Of a DNA stretch of 64,000 nt, positions 38,364-52,240 are shown one piece after another; within the stretch, counting starts at the first letter, position 1; the number at the start of each line of letters is the position of its first letter. The notes under the pieces are model-generated. The model did no database searches. It saw only the letters and a program-made list of their open reading frames with translations, and had not been told where the DNA came from. This stretch comes from Ascaris suum (lineage: Eukaryota > Nematoda > Chromadorea > Rhabditida > Ascarididae), in contig CM024180.1 of the NCBI GenBank assembly GCA_013433145.1, forward strand, positions 8,374,001-8,438,000, read 5' to 3'. The translations under genes were made by a program, and so were the position numbers.

Positions 38364-41300
38364 ATTCTGGCTAGAAAACCTGTAAGGAAACCGGCGAAAG
38401 ATTGGTCGAGGAAGCTGGCGTATAAGAGGGCAACCTGGTCAGAGCATGAAACACGACGGAAAAGTCGGCGAAACACAACTGTCTAACTGAGAGCAAAAGC
38501 AAAGCATAAGTTGATGCGAACAGAAAAATTCGCTATCCGACTCGGCGAGTAGCCGACTAGTGAAAACGGAGGTCGTCAGAGGTCGCAGCAGTATCGCACC
38601 CCGTCGGGAAGTACGATACCCACAGCAAACAATGATATCACGCCCATACCTCCTCGGCAGCTCCGTTGCGACTAACATTCGATACTAGCATGTTATCGAT
38701 GCGTATTTATAGGTTACAAGAGAAAATTACCATAATGTCAGTCGTCTTATGTTTTAGGCTTTTAGCTGCGAGAGAAAAATTTTGATTACATTAACTTAAT
38801 TTCTATACTCTCTCATCCGTCTATATTTTAAAATAAGGTAATCAATAACATGCTACGGTCAATTGTGCCGCCAATAAGAATTGCTTTATGAGGCGCCCAC
38901 CTCGATGAGATTATCCTTATAGCACAGTTGGATTAATTTTGAGTATATTTACGAAAAAGTGAAGCAGCATAACAACAGAGTAAAATTTTTTTCTAACTGT
39001 CAAATAAATCGACGAAAGGCGAACGATCGAATAATATGTTGATGGCATCTCGAAGAACTTAAAACTAGCCTAAATGATCGGTGAAGATCTAAACTGATGG
39101 GAACGAGCAATTTTCCGACCTTCCATATTTAATAACTTTTCGCAAATAAATGATACCTTAGTTGATTAATTACGACATTAGAACTTTTTTGGAGATGTTC
39201 CGCTGCAGACTGGTTAGCTCTTTCTTCTTGTTCCTACGAGAATCACAACATTTATATCCTTGACGATCAATTCGGTAATAATTTATTTTAGATCCTCCAA
39301 ACGATTCAATCGCTCCCTCCCCCTCCATCGCACCCCCCTTCCTTTCGAAGAAACAGCTACCTTTCTTAGCGAAAAAAAAGGAGTGATCCATCGAAACAAC
39401 CACAAAAATCCTTCCCCAACTAGAATCCTTCGGGGTAAAAGCCAAAATTGCAAGCGTTCATTTGCATATCTACTAAAACGTACTAAAATGGCCTCTATGA
39501 CTGGTTGATTACTGACCGAATCATCTTCACATCAATCTCCAAGAAAGACGAGGAATGAAACTCTTAGGCATGGTTTTTTTAAAACCACAACCTACGGCCA
39601 ATGACGCCAATTGGAGATTTTTGGCTCCGATTAGAGGGGAAAAGTGGATCACCCCTCTCCAACTGGGAAAAATTTCAAGAAATTTTGAGGTCCTTGCGAT
39701 CTACTGGATCTATCTGGGTTCTAAATTAAACTGACCAATTCATCCCACGTGACCATAGGCTAACAGCGGTCCTGTTCCCAATCGCAACAGGAAACCGACT
39801 TGAGCCACACCAATCCAACCGCAGTAGATTCAAAAATGTCCTCTTTCAGCACTTGATACTCAACTTCTAGGATGTGGTCATTCGTAGTTAATGGGTAGTG
39901 GAAGTAAAAGATGCAACTAGTCCGGTGAAAAAAAAGGAGCCTTAATCTCTGTCAACATTAAAAAGTTTTTGCTCCCATTCAGCGACCATCTCTGCCCATT
40001 GAAAAAAAAGTATTCGTGTAAGGAAGTTCTTGTAGGATGAAGCGCTTTAAAGCTTGCAAGGCTTCATACAGCGAAACAACACCACAGAAGGAGAGAAAGA
40101 CCGGAAGTTTATATTGCTCTGATATAAAATACAAATACCTTTGCATCAAACCAGTTCGCCCTTCCTCTCGTCTTTTACCTCTTTCGCCCTTACAAAATTC
40201 AAATCAAACTCATACCAATACAAAAAGATTTGTCAACGCCTACAACATAAAACTATGTTTCCGGCGTTGATTGATCTTTATAGTATTGTGCGACTGTGGC
40301 CGAAAAAAATGAATGCACATTGTTCCACATTGTCTAATTCCATACTAGCTTCCATACTAACTTGGATGTATCTTGTTCAATTATGTCTTTATTTATTACT
40401 ACAGCCAACGATATGATCGATTCTGCCCTACTCAGAGCTCATCCTCAGCTTTTCTTGTAGATTCACCATTTGTAGCTAATAAGCACGCAAGAACAAAACC
40501 CCTCTATGCCATACACCTTCAATATCCATCTTCGTTCTTTTTAATAAGCGCCACCCTTCTGCACACTCATTCGTAATGAACGAAATGAAATTTTGTTGGC
40601 ACAATGCCGCGTATCTCATTTTTTTTTCGACTCGAATTTTTATAACGCTTTCATAATATGAAAAGCCCTCAGATAGCATTATTACATAATTTAATCTTTA
40701 AAGAAATAACGACAAACGATATAATATATTCTTTTCAAATCTATCCAAATTGATGAATATTTTACAGAAGAAAATGAAATTAGCAATTTTAAAGATTGCC
40801 TATAAAAGGAGTGACTTTTAATGAGGTAATGAGGAATAAAGAGGCTAATTAAAGAGAGATGGTAACTCCCGTCTTTTTTATTCTCTTCTGCACCTAAAAT
40901 ATTATTCAATTAATTCTATATTCTAAGCAATACTATCGATAGAATTAACGACTACGCCGAATGTTCATAATATTTTAATTTTATTTGAAGATATATTTTT
41001 TCAAACATTTTAAGATATTTGCATATTTTAATATACGAAATAAATGTATGGAATTGGATTTAAAATCCGAAATATGGAATGAACATATTTTATGGTATAT
41101 CTGTAATATATTCATAATCAAATTCAACGCTAATTTCATTGACATTCGTCTTCTCCTAAACAATTCGATCGTCGTCCCATCTTCATCGATAACTACCTTG
41201 CATACTTATGTATTCTGCTATTGAATCTGAATATTTCCCTTTGCGATAATTATGTATTGATTTTAATAAACAATAAATTTTACTGCCCGGTTGATCGATA

Positions 41301-43076
41301 TTGGAAACAAAAAAAAAAAAAAAAAAATCCATCAGAACATACAAATATATTCAAAAAATCGAGATAAGGATTATTTGTCTTGTATGATGTTTCCTTCAAA
41401 AAATTATCCATCAAAATAAATGCTTAAAATTAAGCTCAAAAATTGACGAACTTTTATAAACCCTTTAAAAAAAAGATTACTGACGAAAATTTATCACTAA
41501 TCAACACTTTAATTTAATATCTTTTTGAATGTGACAATTAAGCTATTATATGAAACCAAATAATTTGTGCATAAAATAATTCCCTCATTGCTCTTACCAA
41601 AAATAATCCAATAAAAGAATTGCAGCGTTTCACCCACCTCTTTAAGTAATATTGATGGAATATATCAGCTAACACTGATAATATGATAAGATAAAAATTC
41701 AAAAGGAATATTAAACATTGTTGCATTACATAAAGGCGACGTATATGTTGGAAATATGTTGACGCGATCGTCTCGTACGACTTTTCTTTATTTCACATTC
41801 TCTCAACTTTTTGGAGCATTGTCCGTTTTCTAAGATTTTCATTTATTATCGCATATCGATTGAACCTGAAGATAACATTAATATTCATTTAATACCTCTA
41901 ATAAATAATTCATAAAAATCCAGGTAATCGTCTATTAGGCACATACCTGGAAGCAATCCACTGATCTCCAGGAAAACCCACTTCCATATACGAATTTTTT
42001 TATCAGCGCCTCCATTGCCCAATATAGAACAACGATGCTGCCTTTCTATTAAGATCAATACCCTCCACATTACTTCTGTACCCTCCTTCTCTATCTGTTA
42101 GCATATGCGCTCCCAAGTGCATACCTATTAGACGATTCCCGAAAATTATTCATCCCTTTTGTTATTTGAATTCATTCATTCACCTTCACAACTTTTATCT
42201 AAAATATTAATAACTTTATAGCTTTTGACATATTTACACATTATTACGATATTGTGTCATTTAGTGAATATTATTTTATTTAATATAAATGATATATTTG
42301 CTGCATTTTTGTATATTTTAAACTTCCTTCAACTATTATTTTAAAATTTATTTAAATTAGCTCATATTATTACCAACGAATTTATAACCATATTAGTCGT
42401 TACCTCTGTCGAAATTTTTATACGAATAATCATAGTGGCCGTTGAAAAAATTCCTGAAACCCTATTCAAGCACCTTTAAAACTCAACGCGCAACATAACT
42501 GCTTGAAAATTATCATCGCCGCACGGCTCAAAACCAATAAAACATCAAAAACAAAAGAGGAGGAAACAAACATCCTCATGTGAGGAAAAGATAACCAACC
42601 GGCAGAAAAAAAAATCCAATTTGATGGCGAGTGAGGATGAAGAAGTACGACGATAACTTGTAGTTGAGACCATAGGAATACCGTCATCACGAATATCGAA
42701 TAAAATCCCACACTAGGCGATCAATTAAACAATACAGTTGAAAAAAATACAGAAAATAGTCAGTAAAAAAAATAGCAGCCGAAGAATAAAATAATGCCAC
42801 AGAAACGGCGATGAAAAACGCATTTCCGAGTAGTAACAGTACATACTTTCAATCGACGAGGATCTCAATATGGCCGAAAGCTGAAATAAATCTTAAAATA
42901 TTTCAAAAATTCGAACAAAAAAATATTCCATTCTTATGCAATATGCCTTTCGTAAACGGCTTTTCATTGAAGCATTAATATGGATGCATGGAACGAGCAA
43001 AAAAAAACATTCCATCTCCTTCCACTCACATCTCAACAATCGCCTCTTTGGGCAATCATTTACAAGCGCCTATCAT

Positions 43077-46000
43077 TTATGAACGAGGCCCAGGAGGTGA
43101 ACGAGATAACCTGGATCTGAAATAATAAAACAGACTTTCCAAAGGTTTTTTGAAGTCTTTGGGTAATCAAATCAAAAATAAAATATTTCCTTTCACAACA
43201 AACGAACTTTTATTCCATCATCCTTTCAAAATGCGCAAACCAAAGCTTAAAGTTGGAAGCTGTTGATTTACCAATGCATATAATTCCCATATATCAAGGG
43301 ACATGTATGAAAAATTAGAAGAAAAAATAGAAAGAATTTTCATCAAAACGGATTTTTAAAGAAAATTTGCGCATACAAAATTGAAGAGATTTAATAAAAA
43401 GAATGCTGCATTCTTATTATGGATTCATTTAGAATTTCGATCCTCCAGAGAATTCCCGAGTTTCCCTCTCCTATCTGGTATACGTATACGCTGGCATCTG
43501 GAAAGGACAGAACTACGCAGAACGAATATTTCTAGAGATATAAGCCGCAAATTCCATGTTCGCAAAAACTGGAGAGAGAGAGCGAGAGAGAGATAGAGGG
43601 AGGGAAGGGCTGAGTACAGGGCAAAAATTGGAAACGCATCAAGATTCGACAACAAATGACATCCTCCTCGCAAGGATACATGTAACTGGAAAGGATCCTC
43701 TATTTGGTCGACAGGTAAACGCAGCACTTTGATGCAACCCAAGCAGACAACAGTGCTCACTTAAATCAACGCAAATCTCCCACCCTTGATTGCTGCTCCT
43801 TTTCTTTTCACAAATACCATCCTAACAACTATGACAGCATCTTTCAAACTTAACTGCCTGCAACAAGATCCTTCAAACCAATATGTGCCGGTCGAGAGAA
43901 GGACAGAGGAAAGTGTTTTGTGGGAAAAAACTTGGAACAAGCCTACCTCAAAAAGATTAGATATAATGTTGCCTATTTCCTTTTGAGCAACAAACTTCAA
44001 AAAAAAGTTTCACAATGATTTTATCCAAAAAAAGGAGCGCTTTAAAAAGCAAAATAATTAATATGTTCCGGGCGTCAGCGAAAAATTCCCTCCAACATGT
44101 CAATGGGTAAATTGTCTCAGGACTCTTATGGTTCCGATCTACCATTCACCGCTTCTCACAACGAATTCAACTAAGCTAGATAAAACAACGCTATCAATCG
44201 AAGCTATGTTTGAGAATAGATGGAAAAAATTACCTTAACTCAAAATCTTATAAAAACCACATAATTCAGGAGGCGCATTTCACTAAAAAATCTATAAACC
44301 TTGGTAAAATGTGATTGGTCAATGCTACGTTCATGACCTCTTCTTCTGCTCGATAGGAGCACTTCATTTCTTTCCCTCGCGAAATCAAATAACACCAGCA
44401 CTATCAACGGTTTGTTTCAATATTTGAAAAAAAAAAACAAATAAACAAACAACACCTTCCGCGATCGCTGCCTCCTCCATGTCCACCACGAAAACCACCA
44501 CGATCACCTCCGCGGCCACCCATGAATCCACTACGATCTCCACCACGTCCCCCACGGAATCCGCCACGGCCACCTCGCATTGTTCCACCAGATTTATCAT
44601 CACCATCTCCATCTGAAACAGGTGCGACTAAGAATATATTGACTATGAAAATGTCCTACATATCTAGAAACTTACAAATCAAATTTGTGACCCACAGATC
44701 AATGTGCTCTATCATATTTTGCACAGGAAAATTCATTTTACAAGCATCTTCTGCCCTGATTAGTCAACAAAATGTAATCCCAGACGACACTGGAGCCGAC
44801 AAATTACAACGAAGACACATATCCCCACCTTTGCTTACGATGAGAACATCTGTTCCCTGAATGCTGACTCTATCTTACACAGTTATGCTTTCTCCTTCTC
44901 AAGCCGAGTCTCAGACAAGATCTACCTTCCATAAACTCTTAACGCTTGCCAACCACTAACTATAAACGAATTAGACAGCATAAAGCGGCATAACAAACCC
45001 TTATCAGCATCGCCGCCTCCTGATAACGCTTTCTCGAAACCATCGTCACGGGTCTGCAAAAATCTCTCCTCGAAATTGAATGCAAATGACCAAAATAAGT
45101 TCATCTCTTCATACCCGTTAATAAGGTTGCGTTAACAGCAAACCGCAACGCAATTTCCAGTTAACATCGCAATCAGGAAAAAAGTAGACGGAGGAGGGAC
45201 AGTGAATTTCGTTCTCATATGACGATCTTATTTTCAGATAAGGCCTCAATCAAAACCAAATTATAGAAAAGCGTAAGCCGATAGACGGACCTCAGCAACC
45301 AACTAACCTATCGAGGTACAATTTATGTGAAATCAAAAATATCGAATTGCAGAGGTCTGCGAATCGAAGATTTTCTAGGCTCATATCAAAAATTCAATCA
45401 TACCTTCTCTGCTAGCAGTTTCCTCCTTCACCTCTTTTTAAATTTTCTTATATCCGTCGCGATCTCAACTGAACTGATCTACACAATCATCACCCTCGAC
45501 ATTTCGAAGCTTAGGATCTCCAACTTACAACTTTCAGAAAGAAAGCGCAAAAAATGAGGATGCTACCGGTTGCAAAGTGTTGGATAACGCTTCAAGAACG
45601 CCAGCAACTCGTTTATAGGCGACATGTGCCGGCGCTATTGTTTCCACTTTCACATGAAGAGGTCCTCCATAGTGTGCATACTGCAGGTCACCACTATTCA
45701 AAAGCTCTTGCTCCTGCAATAAACCATGAAAATATCGACCAAAAATCTCCGAAAATTGGAGAAATCGGAGAGATAAATGCACCATAAAATCAAGCATTTA
45801 CCATTTTAGCAAAACAAACGATAAAATGAAGCATCATAATTCAAGAAAATCTTAATTAAAGAAAAGCTTCGACATGAACACAAAGTTGACATTTATAAAG
45901 ACGATAATGACTAGAAGAACAAATTGAAATCAATAACATACCTTGGCTCGATCCTTTGTTGATCCACGTCCAAGAACATAAATGTGACATTTGAATTGTT

Positions 46001-48759
46001 TAGCCATCGCTTGCAGACTCGCTCCCTTCGGGCCAAGAATTTTACCCACAAAATTGAAGTGTGGATGTCGGAAATTTGGGATCAGGATCTGAAATCGCTT
46101 ATTGGATTGGCTGTTGTGCAGCGCACAGCAATTATCCCTACCTCGCTGCTTACCTGTATTATCCTTGAGTTTCATTACTCAGTCATCTACGCACAAAGGA
46201 AATTAAACGCCAGCATCAAGGTATACAAGCAAAATTTAGCTATCGTTTTGCAAATGTAGTCGAATGAGTCGGATAAAATAAAGCGCTCGAATTCAGGAAA
46301 AGACTGCTAGGTGCTCTTTTGATGAGCTTCATTCAGTTATGCTCGTCTCCTCCCGTATTATCAAAGACCGCAGCGATTGGTATCGCTTGATACCCCTCGA
46401 CTGTTGAATATTTTTTAGAAAGTGCTACTTATAGAACAATCAGACAAACACCTGAACTTGTGTAATATACAAAAACGTCCATAAAAGATATGCAAGAGCC
46501 TGGAAAAAGATAAACATATGCACATTTCATATCACATCGATGTATATGAACAAATTTAGACACTTATATCTCGCTCCCAATAAAAAATACATTCTTCAGA
46601 GAAATTACTGAAACATCAACCACACGCCTACAAATAATATTCCCATATTTGCACGAAGAATGAATCGACGTTCTTTAGGTCCTGTAGCGATCCGAACTCC
46701 TTTCGGGCCACCGGTTTCTACTGAACACCTTGTTCCCAACACACTTATATTAGCTACTCATACAGCAAACATCGACACACCACAACCGCACTAATCAGCC
46801 GCCCAACGAACAGCACCACAACGACAACGAGTGGGCACTGGCAGCCCTTATATCTCCTACTCACGGTACCACAGCGACTCTCACACGAGCATTTCACAAC
46901 AATGGCTACTGTCCCACTATCACACTCGAGCTGCTGCATGGTTACAATCGAGCGGCTCACAAACAAAAACCGTTACAGGTCCAACTCCGTCAGAATTGAG
47001 AATGTTTCTTGCGAGAGAACTGGACGAAAATATTTTCAAATGCAATATAAAGTTAGGCGATATTTGAACGTGTTTCGAGATATTCCAAGCCATATTGAAG
47101 TAAACCGATCGCTTCAAAGGTGGCAGATAAATTATTTCTTCGCATATAGACATTCCTCTGCTCCACGCCCCTCCAACTTTGTATAACACATATTTCAACT
47201 GTCATTTATAAATGCATACCGGTGCTCAATATAAACAATTGCTCACCTTTTTAGAAACCTTAATAGGCTTCTCGATGTCCACTTCCAGCCATTCCGGATC
47301 GATATTGTTCTCTAGTTTATCTGCTTCGGCAGCCAACAATCGCTTCGCATTTTTGAACTGTTCGCTCCACTCGCCCCCCTGTTCCATTAATTGCAGTTCG
47401 TTGTGAATCTCACGAATCACTACCTGCAATATTCTACTCCTTTGACAGAACGAGTACCATATACAATGGATTAGAACGGCATCAGAAGGAAAATTATTCG
47501 TGCAACAAGCGAGAGGTTTTCAAAACTATGCAAATCAGTCAACCGACTACAATGCACCGTGAGATCGGAAAAAATTACCGCGCATATACAATCGCCGTCG
47601 GAAATTGCAGGATTTAAGCTTTCGTCAACAAGGTAAACATGAGTACTGTCTATTTGCCGGAAAAACATGAGTACTGCCGACTTACCTGAATTTCCGCATC
47701 TAGTGGACTCTGCATTTGCATGCTCATTCCACCATATCCGCCAGCATAGCCTCCGGTATTGTACCCTCCGACGTAACCGCCAGGCCCGCCACCATAACCT
47801 CCGCCACCATAGCTAGCGCCTCCATATTGTCCGCTACCATAGCCACCAGCACCCTAAAATATCTTATTCTAGGCACAACCAGCCCAATAACGCCGCACAA
47901 TACTTGATATCTATAGAACGCGTCTCTTCCAGGTCCGAGAAAATAAGGCAGGAAGGCTGTTATATGGCAGCACAACCGCTGTTTATAACAGAAGCGATAG
48001 AACTACGTACAGGATTTTCTAATTTGACATCACATACCTTTCTTTCAATTGTAAAAATTCTGTAACACCTTTTCAAAAAATCTCTTGCAGATATATTTTC
48101 ATATCAAAAAATATATGTAAGTCTCAGACATCGAGGACGCCGGCATATATGCATTTCTCCTATCTATCCTACCGGACTTGTCCAACGGTGTCCAGATTGT
48201 GAAAGGTCAAAACATAACGATAATGCGCATATTTTCTGCAAGAGCAGACAACTTTCGCGAATGACATGTCTTGCAAAAAAAAGAAACTCAAACATAAATT
48301 CAAAATAACCATGAAAGGCTTTCACAAAAGCGGCGAGGAATAATAACCAAATTATACACCTCAAAGCACATATTGCATGTCAAAAATCTCTCGACATCTT
48401 TCCTGTTGGGGAGAGGGGGGGGGTGGGGGGGGGGAGGTAGATGAAACTATTAGTCGCAAGGATCTGTGCGTACGTGCGCGCAGATACACGACACAACAAT
48501 AAAGCCTGAATAAGAATTTACACAAATCGCGCAATATGTTGCGGACAAAAAAGGCTAACTTATGATTGAAAGACGATCAATGTTCCCTTCCACATATAGC
48601 TAAATATAACGACCCTCTCTTTCACCCTCCCCCTCTCCAACATCTACCAAAGAAATGACTCACCATGCCGGCACCATTACCATATCCAGTAGAGTGAGTA
48701 CTGTAGTCTCCCATTGCACCTCCCATTAAATCACGTCCGTATTCATTTGTCGGCATCAT
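43077..48759 (-). CDS. STAR-family KH RNA-binding protein (Sam68/KHDRBS-like), 8 exons
   Basis: STAR proteins bind A/U-rich RNA through an extended KH domain and dimerise through Qua1, and they regulate splicing or translation. Exons: 48664-48759, 47686-47853, 47247-47423, 45942-46088, 45567-45713, 44999-45053, 44456-44612, 43077-43116, giving 987 nt, 328 aa plus TAA, all in phase. Exon 1 starts MMPTNEYGRD. Exon 2 is a Gly/Tyr low-complexity stretch (about 33-78, GGYGSGQYGG-type repeats). Exon 3 is a Qua1-like helix pair (about 89-135, NAKRLLAAEADKL). Exon 4 opens the KH domain (ILIPNFRHPHFNFVGKILG, GPKG loop at 166-169, VLGRGSTKDRAK), and exon 5 finishes it (SGDLQYAHYGGPLHVKVE). Exon 7 is RGG-rich (RGGRGGFRGGRGGD), a likely arginine-methylation and RNA-contact region. 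The 40-nt last exon ends SRSPPGPRS. An acceptor lies at 48783-48784, 24 bases before the chosen ATG. The frame stays open up to it, so an upstream coding exon is possible. Confidence 0.9.
43570..43613. repeat. GA-rich low-complexity tract
   Basis: Interrupted GA repeats passing into GGGA repeats, in the last intron of the STAR gene. Confidence 0.85.
48415..48437 (+). repeat. G-run with G-quadruplex potential
   Basis: The plus strand has two long G-runs split by a single T and followed by AGG. It lies in STAR gene intron 1. Confidence 0.85.
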
Positions 48760-48782
48760 CAAAGCGAACGTACTTGGTAAAC

Positions 48783-48796
48783 CTGTAAGCACTAAT
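48783..48796 (-). promoter_or_regulatory. Splice acceptor upstream of STAR gene start
   Basis: The minus strand reads TTAGTGCTTACAG and is followed 23 bases later by the first ATG of the STAR gene. It can serve trans-splicing of a spliced leader or cis-splicing from an unseen exon. The sequence alone does not decide. Confidence 0.4.
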
Positions 48797-51249
48797 CACG
48801 AATCAACGACAGCAATCCTGAATTCCACCTCTCTGAAAACGGCTTATCCTGAAATAAACACACGCCCATTAAATTCTGCAATCTGAGAGAACGAAACAAT
48901 ACAAACACCAATATAGAGCAAAAGGTACCACGATAGTGCATAAACGAATGGATGTTATGTGATTGTACCGATAAAAGAATGACCAATAGAGTAGAACACA
49001 GCATATACACCTTTCAACAGTTTTCAAATATGCGTTTAAAAATTATGCCCGCAAGTACTTATTGTCGATTAGGTGGGAAATTTGAAATGATCAAAGAAAT
49101 ATTTCTGCTACGCCTTTATTTTAAAGTTGCCATAGGGCAAACCTAACGCCGATTTGTGCATTCTATAAGCAACTCAACGAAAAACTTGAGGATGTTTTGT
49201 TTCTTTAAAAAAGAAGACCTTCCTGAACATGCTTATACTCGAAAAATCCCAACCATAAATTCGGTGGCCTAATTTTCTTACTTCCCAAATCCGAAAAGCA
49301 ATAACCACCCAATCATAATTTCCATCTTTGCAGAGAATTCAACAACGCTATCTTTCTGGAAGAAATAAACATTGGAGTTCACTCTATCGACTTCTGCTTA
49401 TGGAAAAGAATTAAATGATTTTTTCAAGAAGAAATCTGGAATAAGAATTCAAAAAAGGCATGAAAAGCTCCAACGAAAAACAATAAAATCATCAAAGTTG
49501 ACATCCACATACCGATAGCCAATAAATCGCTTCAAGAAATTCACAAGGCCACATAAAATACAATATTTTTAAAACACGCAATCAACAAATGCAAAGCTGC
49601 TCGACTTCTAAAGCTTTGACATCGGCCGAATAATGGCGCATAAAATGAAGTAAACTGAGAGCGCAAAATATCTTTCGCAAAATAACTCTTTTTTGCAACT
49701 TCTGCATTTATTTATTTTATTTAAATTTTTTGTCTAATTTAATTTAAATCTAGTCGTATGATAGATGCCGAAATTAAACTTACGAAATGATAATATGAGA
49801 TGAACTAAACCAGATCTGATCCGCGATTACTAAAAGACGGCTGTCCCAGTCGCATAGAATTCAGCTTAGCTCCACATAATTATGGATCAGATTGGTTCTG
49901 GCGCTATGCAAAAGTGGAACTGCATCAAACCGATGTCGGGGTTTTTTTTTTTGTGTGAAAAGGCTCTTTACCACAACGTTCGAATAATTTCTTTTTTTCT
50001 AGAAAACGTCCAAGAAATTTGCAACTTTTAAGACTTCTCAAATTATTTGTTGAAAATTCAAGGTAATAAGACACTCTATGACTATTTTGACCATGGCTTT
50101 CGACGAAACCATGTCTTGAGGAAAGCAACACAACCTGAATTTCCCACAATCAGTGCACGCACAATGAATATAGTGTCATATTAAAAATACACCCCTCCTC
50201 TTATGTTCTCTCCAACACCAAACGTGAAGAAAGAAAAGGATAACGACGCACCTTTCCTAGCCAAGACAATTCGCAATGCAAGATTCTCTTACATTAAACA
50301 AAAAAAAAAAAGAAAAAGAAAAAAATGCATCGTATGCTTATATAAAGAAATGTTTACAAAAATGGAAGTATTGATTCTGAAAACGACTATCATAATAATT
50401 TCGGAAAACATTGTGCAAGAAGTAATGGATTGTAAGGGATATTGATAGGAGATGATAAGTGGTAGAAATACGCAGAAAAATTTATTCAATATTTCGGCTA
50501 CGAGGGATTACCTCAGCATTCCTATTAATAAATGGACCCCCCCCCCCTTCCACCTCTCTCCTTCCCCTAAAACATTCCATATAAGCTGAGTCCTTTTAAC
50601 AGCTTAAAAGCAAACGCACTGGGAAGTTTCACTAAGTTGCTTCTAAAGTTTTCAAGTTTTAAACAATAACATCACGGTAGGTTAAATCTCAAACAACTAC
50701 ATTAATTTGCGCGCTTCTTTGAACAGTGTGACCCCTTCCCCCCCCCCCCCTCCCCATGCCGCTTGCATGGTTTTAAGAACATGAAATAATCGTCCCTCCT
50801 AACATCAGACGTTATCAGGTGCAAGTAGATGACCGGCACAGTCGCTTGCGCGTTGCACGAATGCGATCGATACGTTGCTGTGGTGGATGGAAGAGACATT
50901 AGTGATCATCGTGGTTCGGCTCGCATCATCGAGGTCGCAGTTCTGCACAAACGCTGCCCACATTTAGTGAATAGACAACACTACATGCAAGCACTAAAAG
51001 CACATCTGCGATCATCATAAGGACATTTAAGGAGGCTTTATTGGCTCTCAAATTGAAATTACCTGAGGGTAAACGGAACGGAAGAACCCACAGGTATGGG
51101 TAGATATGATATCAGCGTAATGGGCTTTCTGAATGTAAACTTATAAGTAGAGATATAAGTTTATCGTGAATATTATTTTCTTTTTATTGCCGAAAATGAA
51201 AAAAATGCTATTCGACTTGTTTGACTGCTCGCTGATATATCGAACTCCA

Positions 51250-52240
51250 AAGTCCTTCAGGAGGATATTGTTGCAGTACCTTAATTTACCAATTCCTTTT
51301 GTCGTTTTTCTCCCTAATAAAGGCAGCCATTTGGTAGTACATGATCGACCAAATATCGATCAATGATCGATCACATACCGCATTTCGATCATTCAAGAAG
51401 CTAAAAAAGTGAGTGATTCATTCCCGAAGTACTTTTGAAAACCCAGAACATCATAGAGCAAATTCAACAAAGCTAACGACGAAAATAATTGTGGCAATAT
51501 GCCCGCATCTATTATAATATAGGGCTTCTATCTTCAGCGATTGGCGAAATTTATGCTCACGTTTTGTTCGGTAGTATCATACTCCTTTCGTTTCGAGACT
51601 ATCGAAATATGATCTCATTTGATCAATCCCGGACAGCAGGTAACTGCATACCTCCAGAGTATACCTTCTTTCTCTTAAATGAGCCACCTCCATTTTCCAT
51701 TGGACGCTCAATCTTCGATTGAAAGAAAAATCCAGGCCTATATCTAATGAGAATCTCAAGCATCTGTTTAATAACCTTCTGCACGATCAGCGAACCAGGC
51801 TCCGACTCCATCAGTGATTGAAGTCCCGAATTAATAAAGGTTAAGGTTTATATTTTAAGAACGATTCAAGCATGAGCCTTTCAACAGCTTTAAAGTTCTG
51901 CAGCAGTTTCCCTATTGCTAGCTGAAATTTCCCATTAGGCTTGACCCATTTTTTGAAAATAGACTTGCATTTTTGAATAAACCGATGTTTGCTGATCCAT
52001 TCAGACAGATTCCTGATGATTGTATTATAAGGACATTTGAATGCTACACTAGAGAAGAGGTTCAACATCCGATTAAGCTGTTAAGCCTTTTATTAAATGG
52101 GTGGTCGACCTATGCTTAAAAAGAGGACCGATCTTTATTTAGCACCAGCTTCAATCCGCATTTTAACACAAAGTTGAATGTTCTGTCCAATAGATATTTC
52201 AGGCTCGAATTAATCCGTTGCTTTGGCTCTAAAACAAAGA
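51250..52240 (-). pseudogene. Unidentified leucine-rich coding-like relic
   Basis: Several minus-strand segments read as helical, Leu/Ile/Lys-rich peptide: EPKQRINSSLKYLLDRTF near 52230-52105; KWVKPNGKFQLAIGKLLQNF and AVERLMLESFLKY in a 75-codon frame at 51841-52068; SLMESEPGSLIVQKVIKQML in 51623-51811; and ALLNLLYDVLGFQKYFGNE near 51480-51420. Neighbouring segments are in different frames, and no splice site joins the second and third in phase, which suggests decay by frameshift. The helical repeats loosely recall armadillo/HEAT proteins, but no family was recognised. It could also be a transposon remnant or exons of a real gene that I could not phase. Confidence 0.25.

Larger units (their letters stand above)
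33660..43076. other. Intergenic region between STAR gene and UGT
   Basis: No gene was recognised in about 9.4 kb. It contains C or G homopolymer tracts (33862-33873, 33944-33955, 36850-36862, 36936-36944, 37490-37500, 38201-38217), purine-rich DNA at 35275-35345, a 17-bp direct repeat (36615-36631 and 36637-36653), a GC-richer island with a hairpin (38230-38690), a second GC-richer stretch near 39590-39830, and an A-run near 41310-41328. The STAR 3' UTR should lie at its upper end. Confidence 0.55.

Noticed and set aside
44385..44612. Minus-strand frame starting MEMVMINLVEQCEVAV
   Set aside because: It is another frame of STAR exon 7. The frame that joins exon 6 in phase reads the RGG domain.
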